64,000 nucleotides of DNA. It comes from Marinoscillum sp964351625 (GTDB lineage: Bacteria > Bacteroidota > Bacteroidia > Cytophagales > Cyclobacteriaceae). The notes beneath the pieces were generated by a model. That model was not told where the DNA came from, did no database searches, and worked only from the letters and a program-made list of their open reading frames with translations. The position numbers and the translations under genes are program-made. This document shows, piece after piece, positions 29,881-39,444 of this stretch. Positions within the stretch are counted from its first letter, which is position 1; each line of letters starts with the position of its first letter. The stretch is taken from positions 510,043-574,042 of the forward strand of contig CAYGOV010000001.1 in NCBI GenBank assembly GCA_964351625.1. Reading direction: 5' to 3'.

Positions 29881-29989
29881 ACTGTAAAAAGGTATCTATG
29901 AATTTTGCCCAATCCAGTAATAAGGAGTGGAGCATTTTCACGGCAAACATTAAGTGTGGATTTCCAGAATTGACCTTTAGGAAATAAAA

Positions 29990-31651
29990 ATGACAATCAT
30001 GAAAGCATCGAAAATTTGTATAGTACTCATTTTGCTAAGTTTTCTAAACGCGGCGAATGCATTCGCTCAGGATCCTAACTTTTATATCTTCTTAGCCTTC
30101 GGACAGTCCAATATGGAAGGTCATGCCAAGATTCAGCCACAGGATAATCTGATGTCCAACTCCAGATTTCAGGTAATGGAAGCCCTAGATTGTGCGAATT
30201 TACAAAGGAAAAAAGGCCAGTGGTATACTGCCGTTCCTCCACTCAGCCGATGCTACACAGGTCTCACTCCTACAGATTATTTTGGGCGTACTTTGATAGC
30301 CAATCTTCCTGACAGTATCAGAGTGGGGGTAATCAACGTTTCAGTTGGTGGTTGCAAAATTGAGTTATTCGACAAGGATAACTATGCCTCATATGTAGCC
30401 GATGCTCCCGAATGGCTCAAAAACATGGCAAATGAATACGGTGGTAATCCGTACGGGACACTGGTTGAATTAGCCAAAAAAGCACAAAAGGATGGTGTCA
30501 TAAAGGGATTATTGCTCCACCAAGGAGAATCTAACACAGGAGATCAATCTTGGCCGGAGAAAGTAAAAGGTGTTTATGAGAACCTGATTAGTGACCTCAA
30601 TTTGCCCAAGAATACTCCATTATTGGCAGGAGAAATGGTTAGTGCAGAACAGGGGGGCAAATGTGCGAGTATGAATAAGATCATAGCCACACTCCCTGAA
30701 CTAATTCCCAATGCCCATGTGGTCTCTTCCAAAGATTGTGAAGCTGTGGATGACGGTTTGCATTTCTCAGCCGAAGGTTATCGAGTTTTGGGAAGTAGGT
30801 ATGGCGCTACAATGCTCATGTTGCTAAATGGCCTAGTCCCGCCTCCAATCAAGAGTACTAAGAAAATAGATCTAAGCGTAGTTTTTGCTCCAGTAGGTTT
30901 TGATGAGCAACGCAGTGATATATCTCATGGTAGGATTGATACCATTAGCTATGCCTCCAAAACTGTAGGAACAACCAGAAAGGCCTTGGTTTATACTCCT
31001 CCAGGATTTTCAAAAGGAAGGTCCTACCCTGTTTTTTATCTTCTTCATGGAATCGGTGGGGATGAGAAAGAGTGGCTCAATGGAGCACAACCTCAGCAAA
31101 TACTTGACAATCTATATGCAGATGGTAAAATCGAGCCGATGATTGTAGTTATGCCGAATGGACGAGCCATGGAAGATGACCGTGCTATTGGTAATATATT
31201 TAGTAAAGAAAGAGTTGAGGCTTTTGCCACCTTCGAAGATGATTTGCTCAATGACCTCATTCCTTATATTGAGAAAAATTATGAGGTATACAAGGATCGT
31301 GAAAACAGGGCGATCGCAGGTCTATCGATGGGAGGTGGTCAGTCACTGAATTTTGGACTTGGCAATCTTGATGAGTTTGCTTGGGTTGGTGGGTTCTCCT
31401 CTGCCCCTAATACAAAAAGTCCAGAAGAGTTGGTGTCAAACCCACAAGAAGCTACTGATAAATTGAAACTACTATGGATCTCCTGCGGGGATAAGGATGA
31501 CTTATTTTCTGTTACCGAACGCACACACAAATATCTTGTTGAAAATGCTGTGCCACATGTCTACTATATCGAACCAGGGGGTCATGATTTCCAGGTTTGG
31601 AAAAACGATTTGTACATGTTTTCAAAATTGATTTTTAAATCTCCTAAATAA
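29990..31651 (+). CDS. Two-domain esterase: CE6 acetylxylan esterase fused to CE1 feruloyl esterase
   Basis: A 553-aa exported protein (signal peptide ending AFAQD; an alternative ATG lies at 29999). The N-terminal SASA/CE6 domain (about 27-280) shows the Ser nucleophile in FGQSNMEGH, LLLHQGESN, and Asp/His in DGLHFSAEGY. The C-terminal CE1 alpha/beta-hydrolase (about 305-550) shows LLHGIGGDEKEW, the elbow GLSMGGG and the His in PGGHDFQVW. The first domain should remove acetyl groups from xylose, the second ferulate from arabinose. Comparable CE1-CE6 fusions are known from gut Bacteroidota. Both triads look complete. It is flanked by a terminator upstream and the CBM-only protein 81 bp downstream. 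Confidence 0.88.
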   Translation: MTIMKASKICIVLILLSFLNAANAFAQDPNFYIFLAFGQSNMEGHAKIQPQDNLMSNSRFQVMEALDCANLQRKKGQWYTAVPPLSRCYTGLTPTDYFGRTLIANLPDSIRVGVINVSVGGCKIELFDKDNYASYVADAPEWLKNMANEYGGNPYGTLVELAKKAQKDGVIKGLLLHQGESNTGDQSWPEKVKGVYENLISDLNLPKNTPLLAGEMVSAEQGGKCASMNKIIATLPELIPNAHVVSSKDCEAVDDGLHFSAEGYRVLGSRYGATMLMLLNGLVPPPIKSTKKIDLSVVFAPVGFDEQRSDISHGRIDTISYASKTVGTTRKALVYTPPGFSKGRSYPVFYLLHGIGGDEKEWLNGAQPQQILDNLYADGKIEPMIVVMPNGRAMEDDRAIGNIFSKERVEAFATFEDDLLNDLIPYIEKNYEVYKDRENRAIAGLSMGGGQSLNFGLGNLDEFAWVGGFSSAPNTKSPEELVSNPQEATDKLKLLWISCGDKDDLFSVTERTHKYLVENAVPHVYYIEPGGHDFQVWKNDLYMFSKLIFKSPK

Positions 31652-31732
31652 TTAAATCAAGTAAGAAATGCCTTAGCAATTAAAACGCATATACCTCAAT
31701 AGTTCTTTTTACTTAACCTAAAATTCATATTT

Positions 31733-33916
31733 ATGCTTAAAATTTACATTCTTAATATTTTGGCTGTGTTATCAGTCGGGATGGCTTTTGGCCAAATCAA
31801 TCTTTTGCCTGCCGGTGATTTTGAAAGTGGCAACCTGAGTCCTTTTGTTGCCAAGAATCAAGGTGCTGGGATCGAGATAACTCAAGAATCTACCAATGGT
31901 GGTGACTATGCTGTTAAACTAACAGCTGGTAATGCTTCTGCTGATGCATGGTCTTTACAATTTGCCACTCCGGTTTTACCAGTAGTGGAAGGTAATAGTT
32001 ATCAGGTATCCTTTGATATACGCTCATCAGGGGCAGGACAAGGACGTATTTCTTTAGGAGCACAATCTTTCACATATCAATACTGGCCAGACTTTACTAC
32101 CACGGAAGAATGGCAAACGATTACATATACCCAGATTTATGGTGGTGATTTGGTTGCTTTGTTAACAGAGCTAGAGATCAACTTTGACCTAGGTTACATT
32201 ATGGACATGACCTATTATATTGACAATATTCAAGTAATAGATCTTGATGCACAACCTGCCGTTGAATACATCTCGAATGGAACATTTGAAACGGGAATTG
32301 ATGGCTGGTCTAAATACAATGGTGGAGACGATGCACTTTCTCACGCAGCTGGTAGTGCATATGCAGTAAAATTAACAGCAGGTAGTGCTTCTACTGATGC
32401 ATGGTCTTTACAACTTGCAACACCCACACTCACGCTAACCGAAGGAAATTCTTACGAAGTTTCTTTTGATGTTCGTTCTACAGGAACTGGTCAAGGTCGT
32501 ATTTCACTTGGAGCCGCGTCTTTCACATATCAGTATTGGCCAGACTTTGCTACCACTGAAGAGTGGCAAACATTTACTTATTCAGCAATTTATGGAGAGA
32601 ATTTGGTAGCATTATTAACAGAACTCGAAGTGAATTTTGATATGGGTTATATCGCGGATATGACTTATTACATTGACAATGTAATAGTGACGGATGTAAC
32701 AGCTGGGTCAGTATTGCTTAATGGTGATTTTGAAGATGGCAGTTTGGGAAGCTTTGTTGTTAAGAATCCAGGAGCAGGCACTGAACTAACTCAGGAATCA
32801 ACTAGCGGAGGCTCTTTTGGCTATGAGAGTGCCGGAGCGATGAAAGTCATTAACGAAACGGGCACGCCAGGCGAACAATGGAACACGCAGATTCATACAG
32901 ATTTTGATCCAATTTTAACTTCAGGAGTTAATTATAAGATTAGCTATTACATTCGTTCTGAGGAGGCTGGTTCTGTTCGTTGTTCATCAACTGGAGAAAC
33001 TGCTCATTATCAGGCAGATGTTGCCACTACTTCCGATTGGCAACTCGTGAATTGGGAAATAATCGGAAATGGGACTGAAACTGGGTTCAATTTCGATCTG
33101 GGTGGTGTAGCAGGTGTGTATTACATTGATAATGTCACTGTTACAGCTATGGAAACTACCCTTTCTAGTGATGCCACATTGTCTGACCTTACCATTGATG
33201 GTTCAACAGTTACTGGATTTTCTTCGGCTACTTTGAGCTACAATATAGAATTGCCTGTAGGTACTTCTACAGTACCTACAGTAGAGGCCACAACAACTCA
33301 TGGTGCTGCTAGTGTCGTAGTTAATGCTGCTACCTCATTGCCTGGCACCACTGAAGTTCTAGTGACTGCAGAGAATGATGCTACTTCTACATACAGTATT
33401 AATTTTACAGTTGCTTTATCTGATGATGCTACATTGTCTGACCTTACAATTGATGGTTCAACCGTTTCTGGATTTTCTTCAGCTACTTTGACCTACAACA
33501 TAGAGTTACCCGCTGGAACCACTACCGTTCCAACTGTAGAGGCTACCACTTCTTATGGTATGGCTAGTGCTGTAGTTACTGCTGCTACTTCCTTGCCTGG
33601 CATCACCGAGGTTTTAGTGACAGCAGAGGATGGGACTACTTCTGAATACAGCATTAATTTTACTGTACAAGTAATCCTGAATACAGATAGAAGAACTACG
33701 GAGATCAAGGTTTATCCTAACCCAACTGTAAATGTGATTAATTTGAGCAACCTCAAAGAACCATCATTATTGATGCTTCTTGATATTTCTGGTAGGGAAA
33801 TTATGAGAATGTCAAGTACTAGTAGTCAATACCAAATAGACGTATCAAACTTGAAAGTTGGAATTTATTATCTCATGATCAATCAAGACCAGCAGTTGAA
33901 ATTCATAAAGAAGTAA
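31733..33916 (+). CDS. T9SS-exported non-catalytic protein with three CBM4/9-like modules
   Basis: A 727-aa protein with no catalytic domain. After the signal peptide (1-20, AFGQ) come three CBM4/9-like jelly rolls (about 24-170, 178-320, 326-472). The first two are nearly identical, sharing DAWSLQ, GQGRISLGA, SFTYQYWPDF and TYYIDN. Two Cadherin-like Ig repeats follow (about 479-560 and 562-645, each starting with the DATLSDLTIDGSTV block). The C-terminal T9SS type A sorting domain (about 655-727) has VYPNPT, then LKVGIYYL and FIKK. It should be secreted or anchored on the cell surface and hold xylan near the enzymes. The modules resemble those inserted in the GH10-like lipoprotein. A terminator follows. 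Confidence 0.85.
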   Translation: MLKIYILNILAVLSVGMAFGQINLLPAGDFESGNLSPFVAKNQGAGIEITQESTNGGDYAVKLTAGNASADAWSLQFATPVLPVVEGNSYQVSFDIRSSGAGQGRISLGAQSFTYQYWPDFTTTEEWQTITYTQIYGGDLVALLTELEINFDLGYIMDMTYYIDNIQVIDLDAQPAVEYISNGTFETGIDGWSKYNGGDDALSHAAGSAYAVKLTAGSASTDAWSLQLATPTLTLTEGNSYEVSFDVRSTGTGQGRISLGAASFTYQYWPDFATTEEWQTFTYSAIYGENLVALLTELEVNFDMGYIADMTYYIDNVIVTDVTAGSVLLNGDFEDGSLGSFVVKNPGAGTELTQESTSGGSFGYESAGAMKVINETGTPGEQWNTQIHTDFDPILTSGVNYKISYYIRSEEAGSVRCSSTGETAHYQADVATTSDWQLVNWEIIGNGTETGFNFDLGGVAGVYYIDNVTVTAMETTLSSDATLSDLTIDGSTVTGFSSATLSYNIELPVGTSTVPTVEATTTHGAASVVVNAATSLPGTTEVLVTAENDATSTYSINFTVALSDDATLSDLTIDGSTVSGFSSATLTYNIELPAGTTTVPTVEATTSYGMASAVVTAATSLPGITEVLVTAEDGTTSEYSINFTVQVILNTDRRTTEIKVYPNPTVNVINLSNLKEPSLLMLLDISGREIMRMSSTSSQYQIDVSNLKVGIYYLMINQDQQLKFIKK
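31802..32692 (+). repeat. Two near-identical CBM repeats in the T9SS binding protein
   Basis: The stretches 31802-32242 and 32264-32692 encode parallel modules with long shared blocks (DAWSLQ, GQGRISLGA, SFTYQYWPDF, TEEWQT, LVALLTELE). This indicates a recent internal duplication. The third module, downstream, is diverged. Confidence 0.8.
33167..33670 (+). repeat. Two Cadherin-like Ig repeats
   Basis: Two copies of about 250 bp (33167-33415 and 33419-33670) share the DATLSDLTIDGSTV and TYSINFTV (second copy EYSINFTV) blocks. These are spacer modules between the CBMs and the sorting domain. Confidence 0.8.
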
Positions 33917-33934
33917 TTTATAAGATTTTAGAAA

Positions 33935-33966
33935 AGGCCACAGGAATCTCCTGTGGCCTATTTTTA
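33935..33966 (+). terminator. Intrinsic terminator after the CBM protein
   Basis: AGGCCACAGGA and TCCTGTGGCCT form a perfect 11-bp stem with a 3-nt loop, followed by ATTTTTA, 19 bp past the stop codon. Confidence 0.88.
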
Positions 33967-34341
33967 GATATTGGATTGCATGTGGAAAAGATCGCAAATG
34001 GAGTTGAAAATAATCAAACATATGATCAGTTCCTTGGAATATCAGGTGTGAATTTTTAGAATATCTTTTTTGTTGAGGACATATCATTATTTTACCGTTG
34101 TAAATAAAATTAAAGAAACTCTTTTAAGTCATTTTTATAATCGGAAGCATTTATGGGGAAGACCACACCAAGAGCTTTGATGAAATGACCCGGTTAAGTT
34201 TTGCGCGTAAAGACCTGTGACGATTCCTGAAATTAATGGGTAGTCTATTCTTTATGTCATATTCTGGTCTGATATCTTGATAATATTGTATAAATTGGTT
34301 TGGTTGGAGTATTGGCTATGAATTTTATATAATTTCTTGAC
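33967..34341. other. Intergenic spacer, no gene seen
   Basis: This is AT-rich DNA between a terminator and the next gene. No ORF, RNA or repeat is supported. A promoter for the following gene is expected, but no convincing -33/-7 pair was found. Confidence 0.5.
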
Positions 34342-37047
34342 ATGAAAGTATTTATTTTCGCCTGTTGGCTTCTTCTTTTTCCTGTGGCTTTGTTCGCACA
34401 ATCAGACAGTCCCAATTACTCCAATGCCATTTATTCAGAAAAGATCTATCTGCAATTGGATAAACAGATGTATACATCAGGTAGTACACTTTGGTTTAAG
34501 TGTATAATTCTGAATGCAAATACTCATGAATTTACAGCCTTTAGTAAGGTGTTGGTTGTGGAATTGATCTCTCCAGAAAAGACTGTCCTTGAAACAAAGT
34601 TGATACATCTGGATAAAGGGCTAGGTGAAGGTTTCTTTGATTTGGATGAAGACTTACCACAGAACACTTATTTAATACGAGCCTATACCCGATGGAATAA
34701 TAACTTTAGAAAGGATCTATCCTATGAGCAGTATTTTCAAGTCTTTACTGATGAAGATCAGGAGCAAGGTCCCATAACTAACGTGGTAATTAGGACAAAT
34801 GAACAAAAAGAGAGGATACTTGATGCCACTTTCAATCCTTTAATTTTAGATAGCCTACATAGGGATAAGCTCAAAGTGACGGTCACTTTAGATGGTGAGG
34901 AAGAAAAGTTGGTTTTAAACAAGGATAGAGATCGGCTTTATCAGTTAAACTATGATCTCAGTGATAGTGCCGAAATAGGTATTCTGCAGATGCAAACCTC
35001 CACTAATAGAGGCTACTCCACTACTGTAGTGTTGCAGGAAAATGGATTGGATTTACAGTTTTTCCCAGAAAGCGGAAAGCTTGTTGATGGCTTGATCAAC
35101 GAAGTAGGATTCAAAGCCATTGGACCAGATGGCAGGGGAGTAAAGGTTTCAGGAAAAATACTGGATGATTCTGATTCTTTGATAGCAGCCTTTAGAAGCA
35201 ATGAGTTAGGAATGGGCTCTTTCAAGCTTTACAACATTGATGGGAGTAGGCAATATCATGCCGATTTAGATTCTGGCTTTTCTACTTTTAGTCCAAGCAC
35301 ATTTGATTTGCCTGATGTGACTGCTCGTGGGAACATTCTGTCGGTAGACAAGAGAGGTGATAAAGTGATGTTGGCTGCTTATTCTAATTACCTCGAAAAT
35401 GACAGCATTTACATTCGTTTGTCTTCCAGAGGGCTCATTTATTTCAATATCAAAGCCAAATTAAGAAACGGAATATGTAAGCTCATGCTAGGTGAAGCCA
35501 AATTACCAGGAGGGATCATTTCATGCACGCTCCTGAATGCCGAACAGAAGCCACTTGCAGAGAGGTTATACTTTAATCTAAATCTTGATAAAAATCTGGA
35601 TATAGAGGTGAAATCAAATCAAGACACTTATACTAGACGAGATCTCACTTCATTGGACTTTAATGTGTCAGGATCTTCCGATTCAACTGTGGCAAGTCTT
35701 TCAGTATTGGTGATAAACAAAAGGCTTCTTGGTCAATCTCAGCAGCTTAGGCAGAATATTCTTTCCTATTTATTGCTCGACTCTGAGCTACAAGGTACTA
35801 TTGAAAGTCCTGGATTTTATTTCGGGGATAGTGTGGATCATTTTAGGGATTTGGATGCTTTGATGCTTACGCAGGGGTGGCGTGAGTATATTTTTGATTT
35901 TGATGCTGAAAGTGAGTGGCCATATACGCCAGAGAAATCGTTGACCGTGAGCGGAAGGGTTTCAGGAGTTTTTTCAGAAAAAAAGTCCAAAGAAGCAGAT
36001 CTAACCCTAATTACAATGGGAGAACAAAAATCAATTTATACGCAATTGACAGATAGTGTGGGACAGTTCAGGTTCGATTTGGATATTCAATTTGGAGGAG
36101 AGATGAATGTGATGATACAAACTACTAATACGAAAGGAAAAAATATTGACTATACCATTGCTATTGACGACCGTGAAGTACCGGATATTTCGTTTGATCA
36201 TCTTCAAGGAGTTCGCAGGCCTGATAGTATCGCGAATGTATTTGTACAAAAGGAACGCGAGCGTAAAGTCTCGGGAGAGTTTGATTTGATACAGTGGGGA
36301 GATGTCATGCTAGAGGATATTGTAGTCAGTGGATATGAGCTTACACCTGTGAAGAAAGAGGTGAATGAAAAGTATGGCTCGCCGGAGATTGTCTATTCTG
36401 GTCAAAAGATCCAAGCCAAAGAGCAGAAATGGTCAAGTGGGCTTTACAGTGTGCTTAAGCTCAATTTTCCGGGTTTGAAAGTAGACCGAGATACATTAGG
36501 AAACCTGCAGGCAAGAGTTGTGGGTTCGGATATGACATTGATAGTCGTAGATGGAGTACCGGTTAAAATTTTTGATTTTCCATTGCTGGAAAACATTCCC
36601 CCCTCAGAGGTAAAGAGTGTTGAAGTGATCAAATGTACCGATATAATGGAGTTTAACAGATTATATATGGAGGTGATGATGGCTCCAGATCTGCCTACTG
36701 GTATACAATGCGGAAGCATCATAGCCATATACACCAACTCTGGAGGTGGACTTTATCAGACAGACAAGGCAAAAGGTATTTTGAATGCTTCGGTCCCAAT
36801 ATTTTCTACTCCAAAGGAGTTTTATGCACCCAAGTATGAGAATATAACAGGAAATGACTGGATCAGACCCGATCTGAGATCTGTAATGCACTGGGAGCCT
36901 ATGCTGAATACTGACGAAAACGGAAATGCCGCCACCTCATTCTATAACTCCGACTATCTTGGAGACATGATGGTAATTGTTGAGGCTATATCCGATAAAG
37001 GAGAAATTGGTTATCAAGAGTTCACATATACAATAAAGGAGAAATAG
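34342..37047 (+). CDS. Macroglobulin-like (MG) domain protein with TonB plug-like domain
   Basis: A 901-aa exported protein, signal peptide ending LFAQS. The N-terminal region (about 30-135) is MG2-like: EKIYLQLDKQMYTSGSTLWFK, then PQNTYLIRAYTRW. The middle contains further beta-sandwich domains and LMLTQGWREYIFDF. At about 650-800 there is a plug-like domain (DIVVSGYELTP, VVDGVP, IPPSEVKSVEVIKC, then GSIIAIYTN), but no barrel follows. The C terminus returns to an MG-like fold (NGNAATSFYNSDYLGDM). Such proteins are common in Bacteroidota and often sit near SusCD or proteolytic systems, but their role is not established. It may help TonB-dependent complexes or act at the envelope. It has its own transcription unit between terminators and the GH97 gene. 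Confidence 0.7.
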   Translation: MKVFIFACWLLLFPVALFAQSDSPNYSNAIYSEKIYLQLDKQMYTSGSTLWFKCIILNANTHEFTAFSKVLVVELISPEKTVLETKLIHLDKGLGEGFFDLDEDLPQNTYLIRAYTRWNNNFRKDLSYEQYFQVFTDEDQEQGPITNVVIRTNEQKERILDATFNPLILDSLHRDKLKVTVTLDGEEEKLVLNKDRDRLYQLNYDLSDSAEIGILQMQTSTNRGYSTTVVLQENGLDLQFFPESGKLVDGLINEVGFKAIGPDGRGVKVSGKILDDSDSLIAAFRSNELGMGSFKLYNIDGSRQYHADLDSGFSTFSPSTFDLPDVTARGNILSVDKRGDKVMLAAYSNYLENDSIYIRLSSRGLIYFNIKAKLRNGICKLMLGEAKLPGGIISCTLLNAEQKPLAERLYFNLNLDKNLDIEVKSNQDTYTRRDLTSLDFNVSGSSDSTVASLSVLVINKRLLGQSQQLRQNILSYLLLDSELQGTIESPGFYFGDSVDHFRDLDALMLTQGWREYIFDFDAESEWPYTPEKSLTVSGRVSGVFSEKKSKEADLTLITMGEQKSIYTQLTDSVGQFRFDLDIQFGGEMNVMIQTTNTKGKNIDYTIAIDDREVPDISFDHLQGVRRPDSIANVFVQKERERKVSGEFDLIQWGDVMLEDIVVSGYELTPVKKEVNEKYGSPEIVYSGQKIQAKEQKWSSGLYSVLKLNFPGLKVDRDTLGNLQARVVGSDMTLIVVDGVPVKIFDFPLLENIPPSEVKSVEVIKCTDIMEFNRLYMEVMMAPDLPTGIQCGSIIAIYTNSGGGLYQTDKAKGILNASVPIFSTPKEFYAPKYENITGNDWIRPDLRSVMHWEPMLNTDENGNAATSFYNSDYLGDMMVIVEAISDKGEIGYQEFTYTIKEK

Positions 37048-37381
37048 ATTTCTTTTGATTTTTTAGAATATATCCACAGTTAGCATAATTATGAAGTACT
37101 GAAGACTTTTGGCAAAGCAAAGGGTCAATTTTCTCATATTTCCCCTTTTATGATAAAGGCTTAATTCAATCACACAAAAGAGTCTTTGTTCAAAGGGTAG
37201 AATTTCTCAAATGTGGATTAACCTAGATGTTTACTGATTTTTTTGGCCTATTAATCACGTAGATGACATTCAAAAAGTGAAAACTTCTTTAGCTCATTAG
37301 TCGCTTATACATCTGGTAATCAGGATCATGGCTATGAGTTAATCATTTTTTGACATGTGCTTTTCAATTCGAAAATAATAT
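37048..37381. other. Intergenic spacer, no gene seen
   Basis: A 334-bp AT-rich spacer with stops in all frames. No terminator hairpin or RNA is evident. It presumably contains the promoter of the GH97-GH31 pair. Confidence 0.5.
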
Positions 37382-39436
37382 ATGAGAGGTTATTCAATTG
37401 GTCTATTACTGTTTTGTAATTTTCTTGGTTTGGCGGTAGCCTCTTCATCCTGCACTAAATCCGCAAAACCGGAGGCAGTCTTGGGGAAAATATTATCTAC
37501 TCGATTATTAAAATCACTTGTACTCTTACTCTCAGTATTTCTAGTGAGCGTCGATTCATATTCCCAGACACTGGGTCTAAAATCCCCTAATGAAAAAATC
37601 CAGGTAGACTTATTCAATGAACAAGCCATGGACAATAATTCATGGTTTTTGAGAGTGAGTTACATCGTCGAGGGAAAAGTCTCCGAAGCGATCCCTAGAG
37701 TTGATTTGGGACTCCTTAGGAGTGATGGCGATTTTTCTAAAGACTTGAAATTGGTCAAATTAGGAAAAAGCCGATTGATCAATGAAGCGTATGATGCTTT
37801 ATATGGCAAGCGATCTCACCGTACCAATCAAGCCAATGAAGTGGTTGTTTCCTTTCAAAATGATAACAAATCTAAATTGAACTTGATCATCAGAGCTTGC
37901 AATGATGGAGTCACTTTTAGGTATGAATTCCCAGAAAGTTCAGGTTCTTTTGTCATTGAGGATGAGATCACAGCTTACACCATAGCCGATAGCACCAGCC
38001 GATGGTTGCAAAAGTTCAACCCAGCCAATGAAGGGTACTACCGTGAGACTGTCACTGGAGATGAGCAAAATGACTGGGCATATCCGGCATTGTTCCAGAC
38101 TAAGGATAAATCCACGTGGTTTTTACTTCATGAGGCAGATTTGGGGCGCACCTATTGCGGCACAAAGCTGACCAACTATACAGACAAGAATCAATACAAA
38201 CTCAGTTTTCCGGATGATTGGAATGGTCGACATCAAGGAGATATTCAGCCGACTATTTCTTTACCCTGGAAATCGCCCTGGCGTGTCATTATAATGGGCA
38301 GTCTTTCAGATATAGTTGAGTCTACTCTAGTGGATGATGTATCTGAACCATCCAAATTGGACAATACAGATTGGATCAAGCCCGGTCTGGTTTCCTGGAA
38401 CTACTGGTCGGATAATCATGGAACGAAAGATTATGTAGTGGTTAAGGAATTTGCAGACTTGGCCGTGCAAATGGGATGGCCATATACTTTGCTGGACTGG
38501 GAATGGGATGCCATGGGTAATGGGGGCAACCTGAATGATGCGCTGGATTATATCCATTCCAAAGGCGTGAAACCATTGATGTGGTACAACTCTGGTGGTG
38601 ATCATACTTGGGTAGGAGCCACACCGAAAGATAGAATGCTGACTCATGTAAATAGAGTGGAGGAGTTTAAAAAGCTTCAAAAATTGGGTGTCAAAGGCGT
38701 GAAGGTTGATTTTTTTGAAAGCGAAAAGCAAGATATGATCAACTACTACCTAGACATACTGGAAGATGCTGCTGACTATCAGATCATGGTTTACTTTCAT
38801 GGATGTCTGGTTCCAAGAGGTTGGCAGAGAACCTATCCGCACCTGATGACCTACGAAGGAGTAAGAGGAGCAGAGTGGTACAACAACGTCCCTGATTTCA
38901 CCTATGAAGCTCCTGTGCACAACACCATTTTGCCTTTTACCAGAAATGTGGTGGGTTCCATGGATTATACCCCCGTTACCTTCACCAATTCACAACATCC
39001 GCATATTACCTCTTTCGGGCATGAACTGGCACTTGCGGTGTTGTTCGAATCGTCATTGCAGCACCTTGCGGACAGACCGGAAGGTTACAGGACATTGCCT
39101 TTTGAAGTTCGCAGCTTCCTTCGCGATATTCCCACTGTTTGGGATGATACAAAGCTACTTAGAGGGTATCCGGGAAAGGAAGCTATTATGGCTCGGAGAG
39201 ATAACCAAAACTGGTATATAGCTGGAATAAATGGTGAGGAAAAGGAAAAGAAAACTACGATTTCACTGGATTTCCTTACGGAAAAAGTAAGATATCAACT
39301 CATCCTTGTTGCTGACGGATCACACGATATGATCTTTTCTACTAGCCATCAAGTGGTAGATCGCACAGATTCAATTGATATTAAAATGCTAAGACGTGGA
39401 GGTTTTGTGGCTTCCTTGTTTCCAATTAATGATTGA
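37382..39436 (+). CDS. GH97 alpha-glycosidase (retaining alpha-galactosidase type)
   Basis: A 684-aa GH97 enzyme. The N-terminal beta-supersandwich (about 62-300) includes LKSPNEKIQVDLF; the barrel (about 325-590) includes SWNYWSDNHGTKDY, the TLLDWEWD strand, VKVDFFES, MTYEGVRGAEW and the C-terminal sandwich. The Asp in KVDFF fits the retaining subgroup, which uses Asp as nucleophile and includes alpha-galactosidases; a galactosidase would suit galactosylated xylan. The N terminus is odd: a lipoprotein-like leader (1-24, ending SSSC) is followed by a second signal-like helix (about 42-62, ending SYSQ), with no alternative ATG between. The stop overlaps a TTG of the next gene's frame, and the true GH31 ATG lies 8 bp on. 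Confidence 0.88.
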   Translation: MRGYSIGLLLFCNFLGLAVASSSCTKSAKPEAVLGKILSTRLLKSLVLLLSVFLVSVDSYSQTLGLKSPNEKIQVDLFNEQAMDNNSWFLRVSYIVEGKVSEAIPRVDLGLLRSDGDFSKDLKLVKLGKSRLINEAYDALYGKRSHRTNQANEVVVSFQNDNKSKLNLIIRACNDGVTFRYEFPESSGSFVIEDEITAYTIADSTSRWLQKFNPANEGYYRETVTGDEQNDWAYPALFQTKDKSTWFLLHEADLGRTYCGTKLTNYTDKNQYKLSFPDDWNGRHQGDIQPTISLPWKSPWRVIIMGSLSDIVESTLVDDVSEPSKLDNTDWIKPGLVSWNYWSDNHGTKDYVVVKEFADLAVQMGWPYTLLDWEWDAMGNGGNLNDALDYIHSKGVKPLMWYNSGGDHTWVGATPKDRMLTHVNRVEEFKKLQKLGVKGVKVDFFESEKQDMINYYLDILEDAADYQIMVYFHGCLVPRGWQRTYPHLMTYEGVRGAEWYNNVPDFTYEAPVHNTILPFTRNVVGSMDYTPVTFTNSQHPHITSFGHELALAVLFESSLQHLADRPEGYRTLPFEVRSFLRDIPTVWDDTKLLRGYPGKEAIMARRDNQNWYIAGINGEEKEKKTTISLDFLTEKVRYQLILVADGSHDMIFSTSHQVVDRTDSIDIKMLRRGGFVASLFPIND

Positions 39437-39444
39437 GATTAGAT

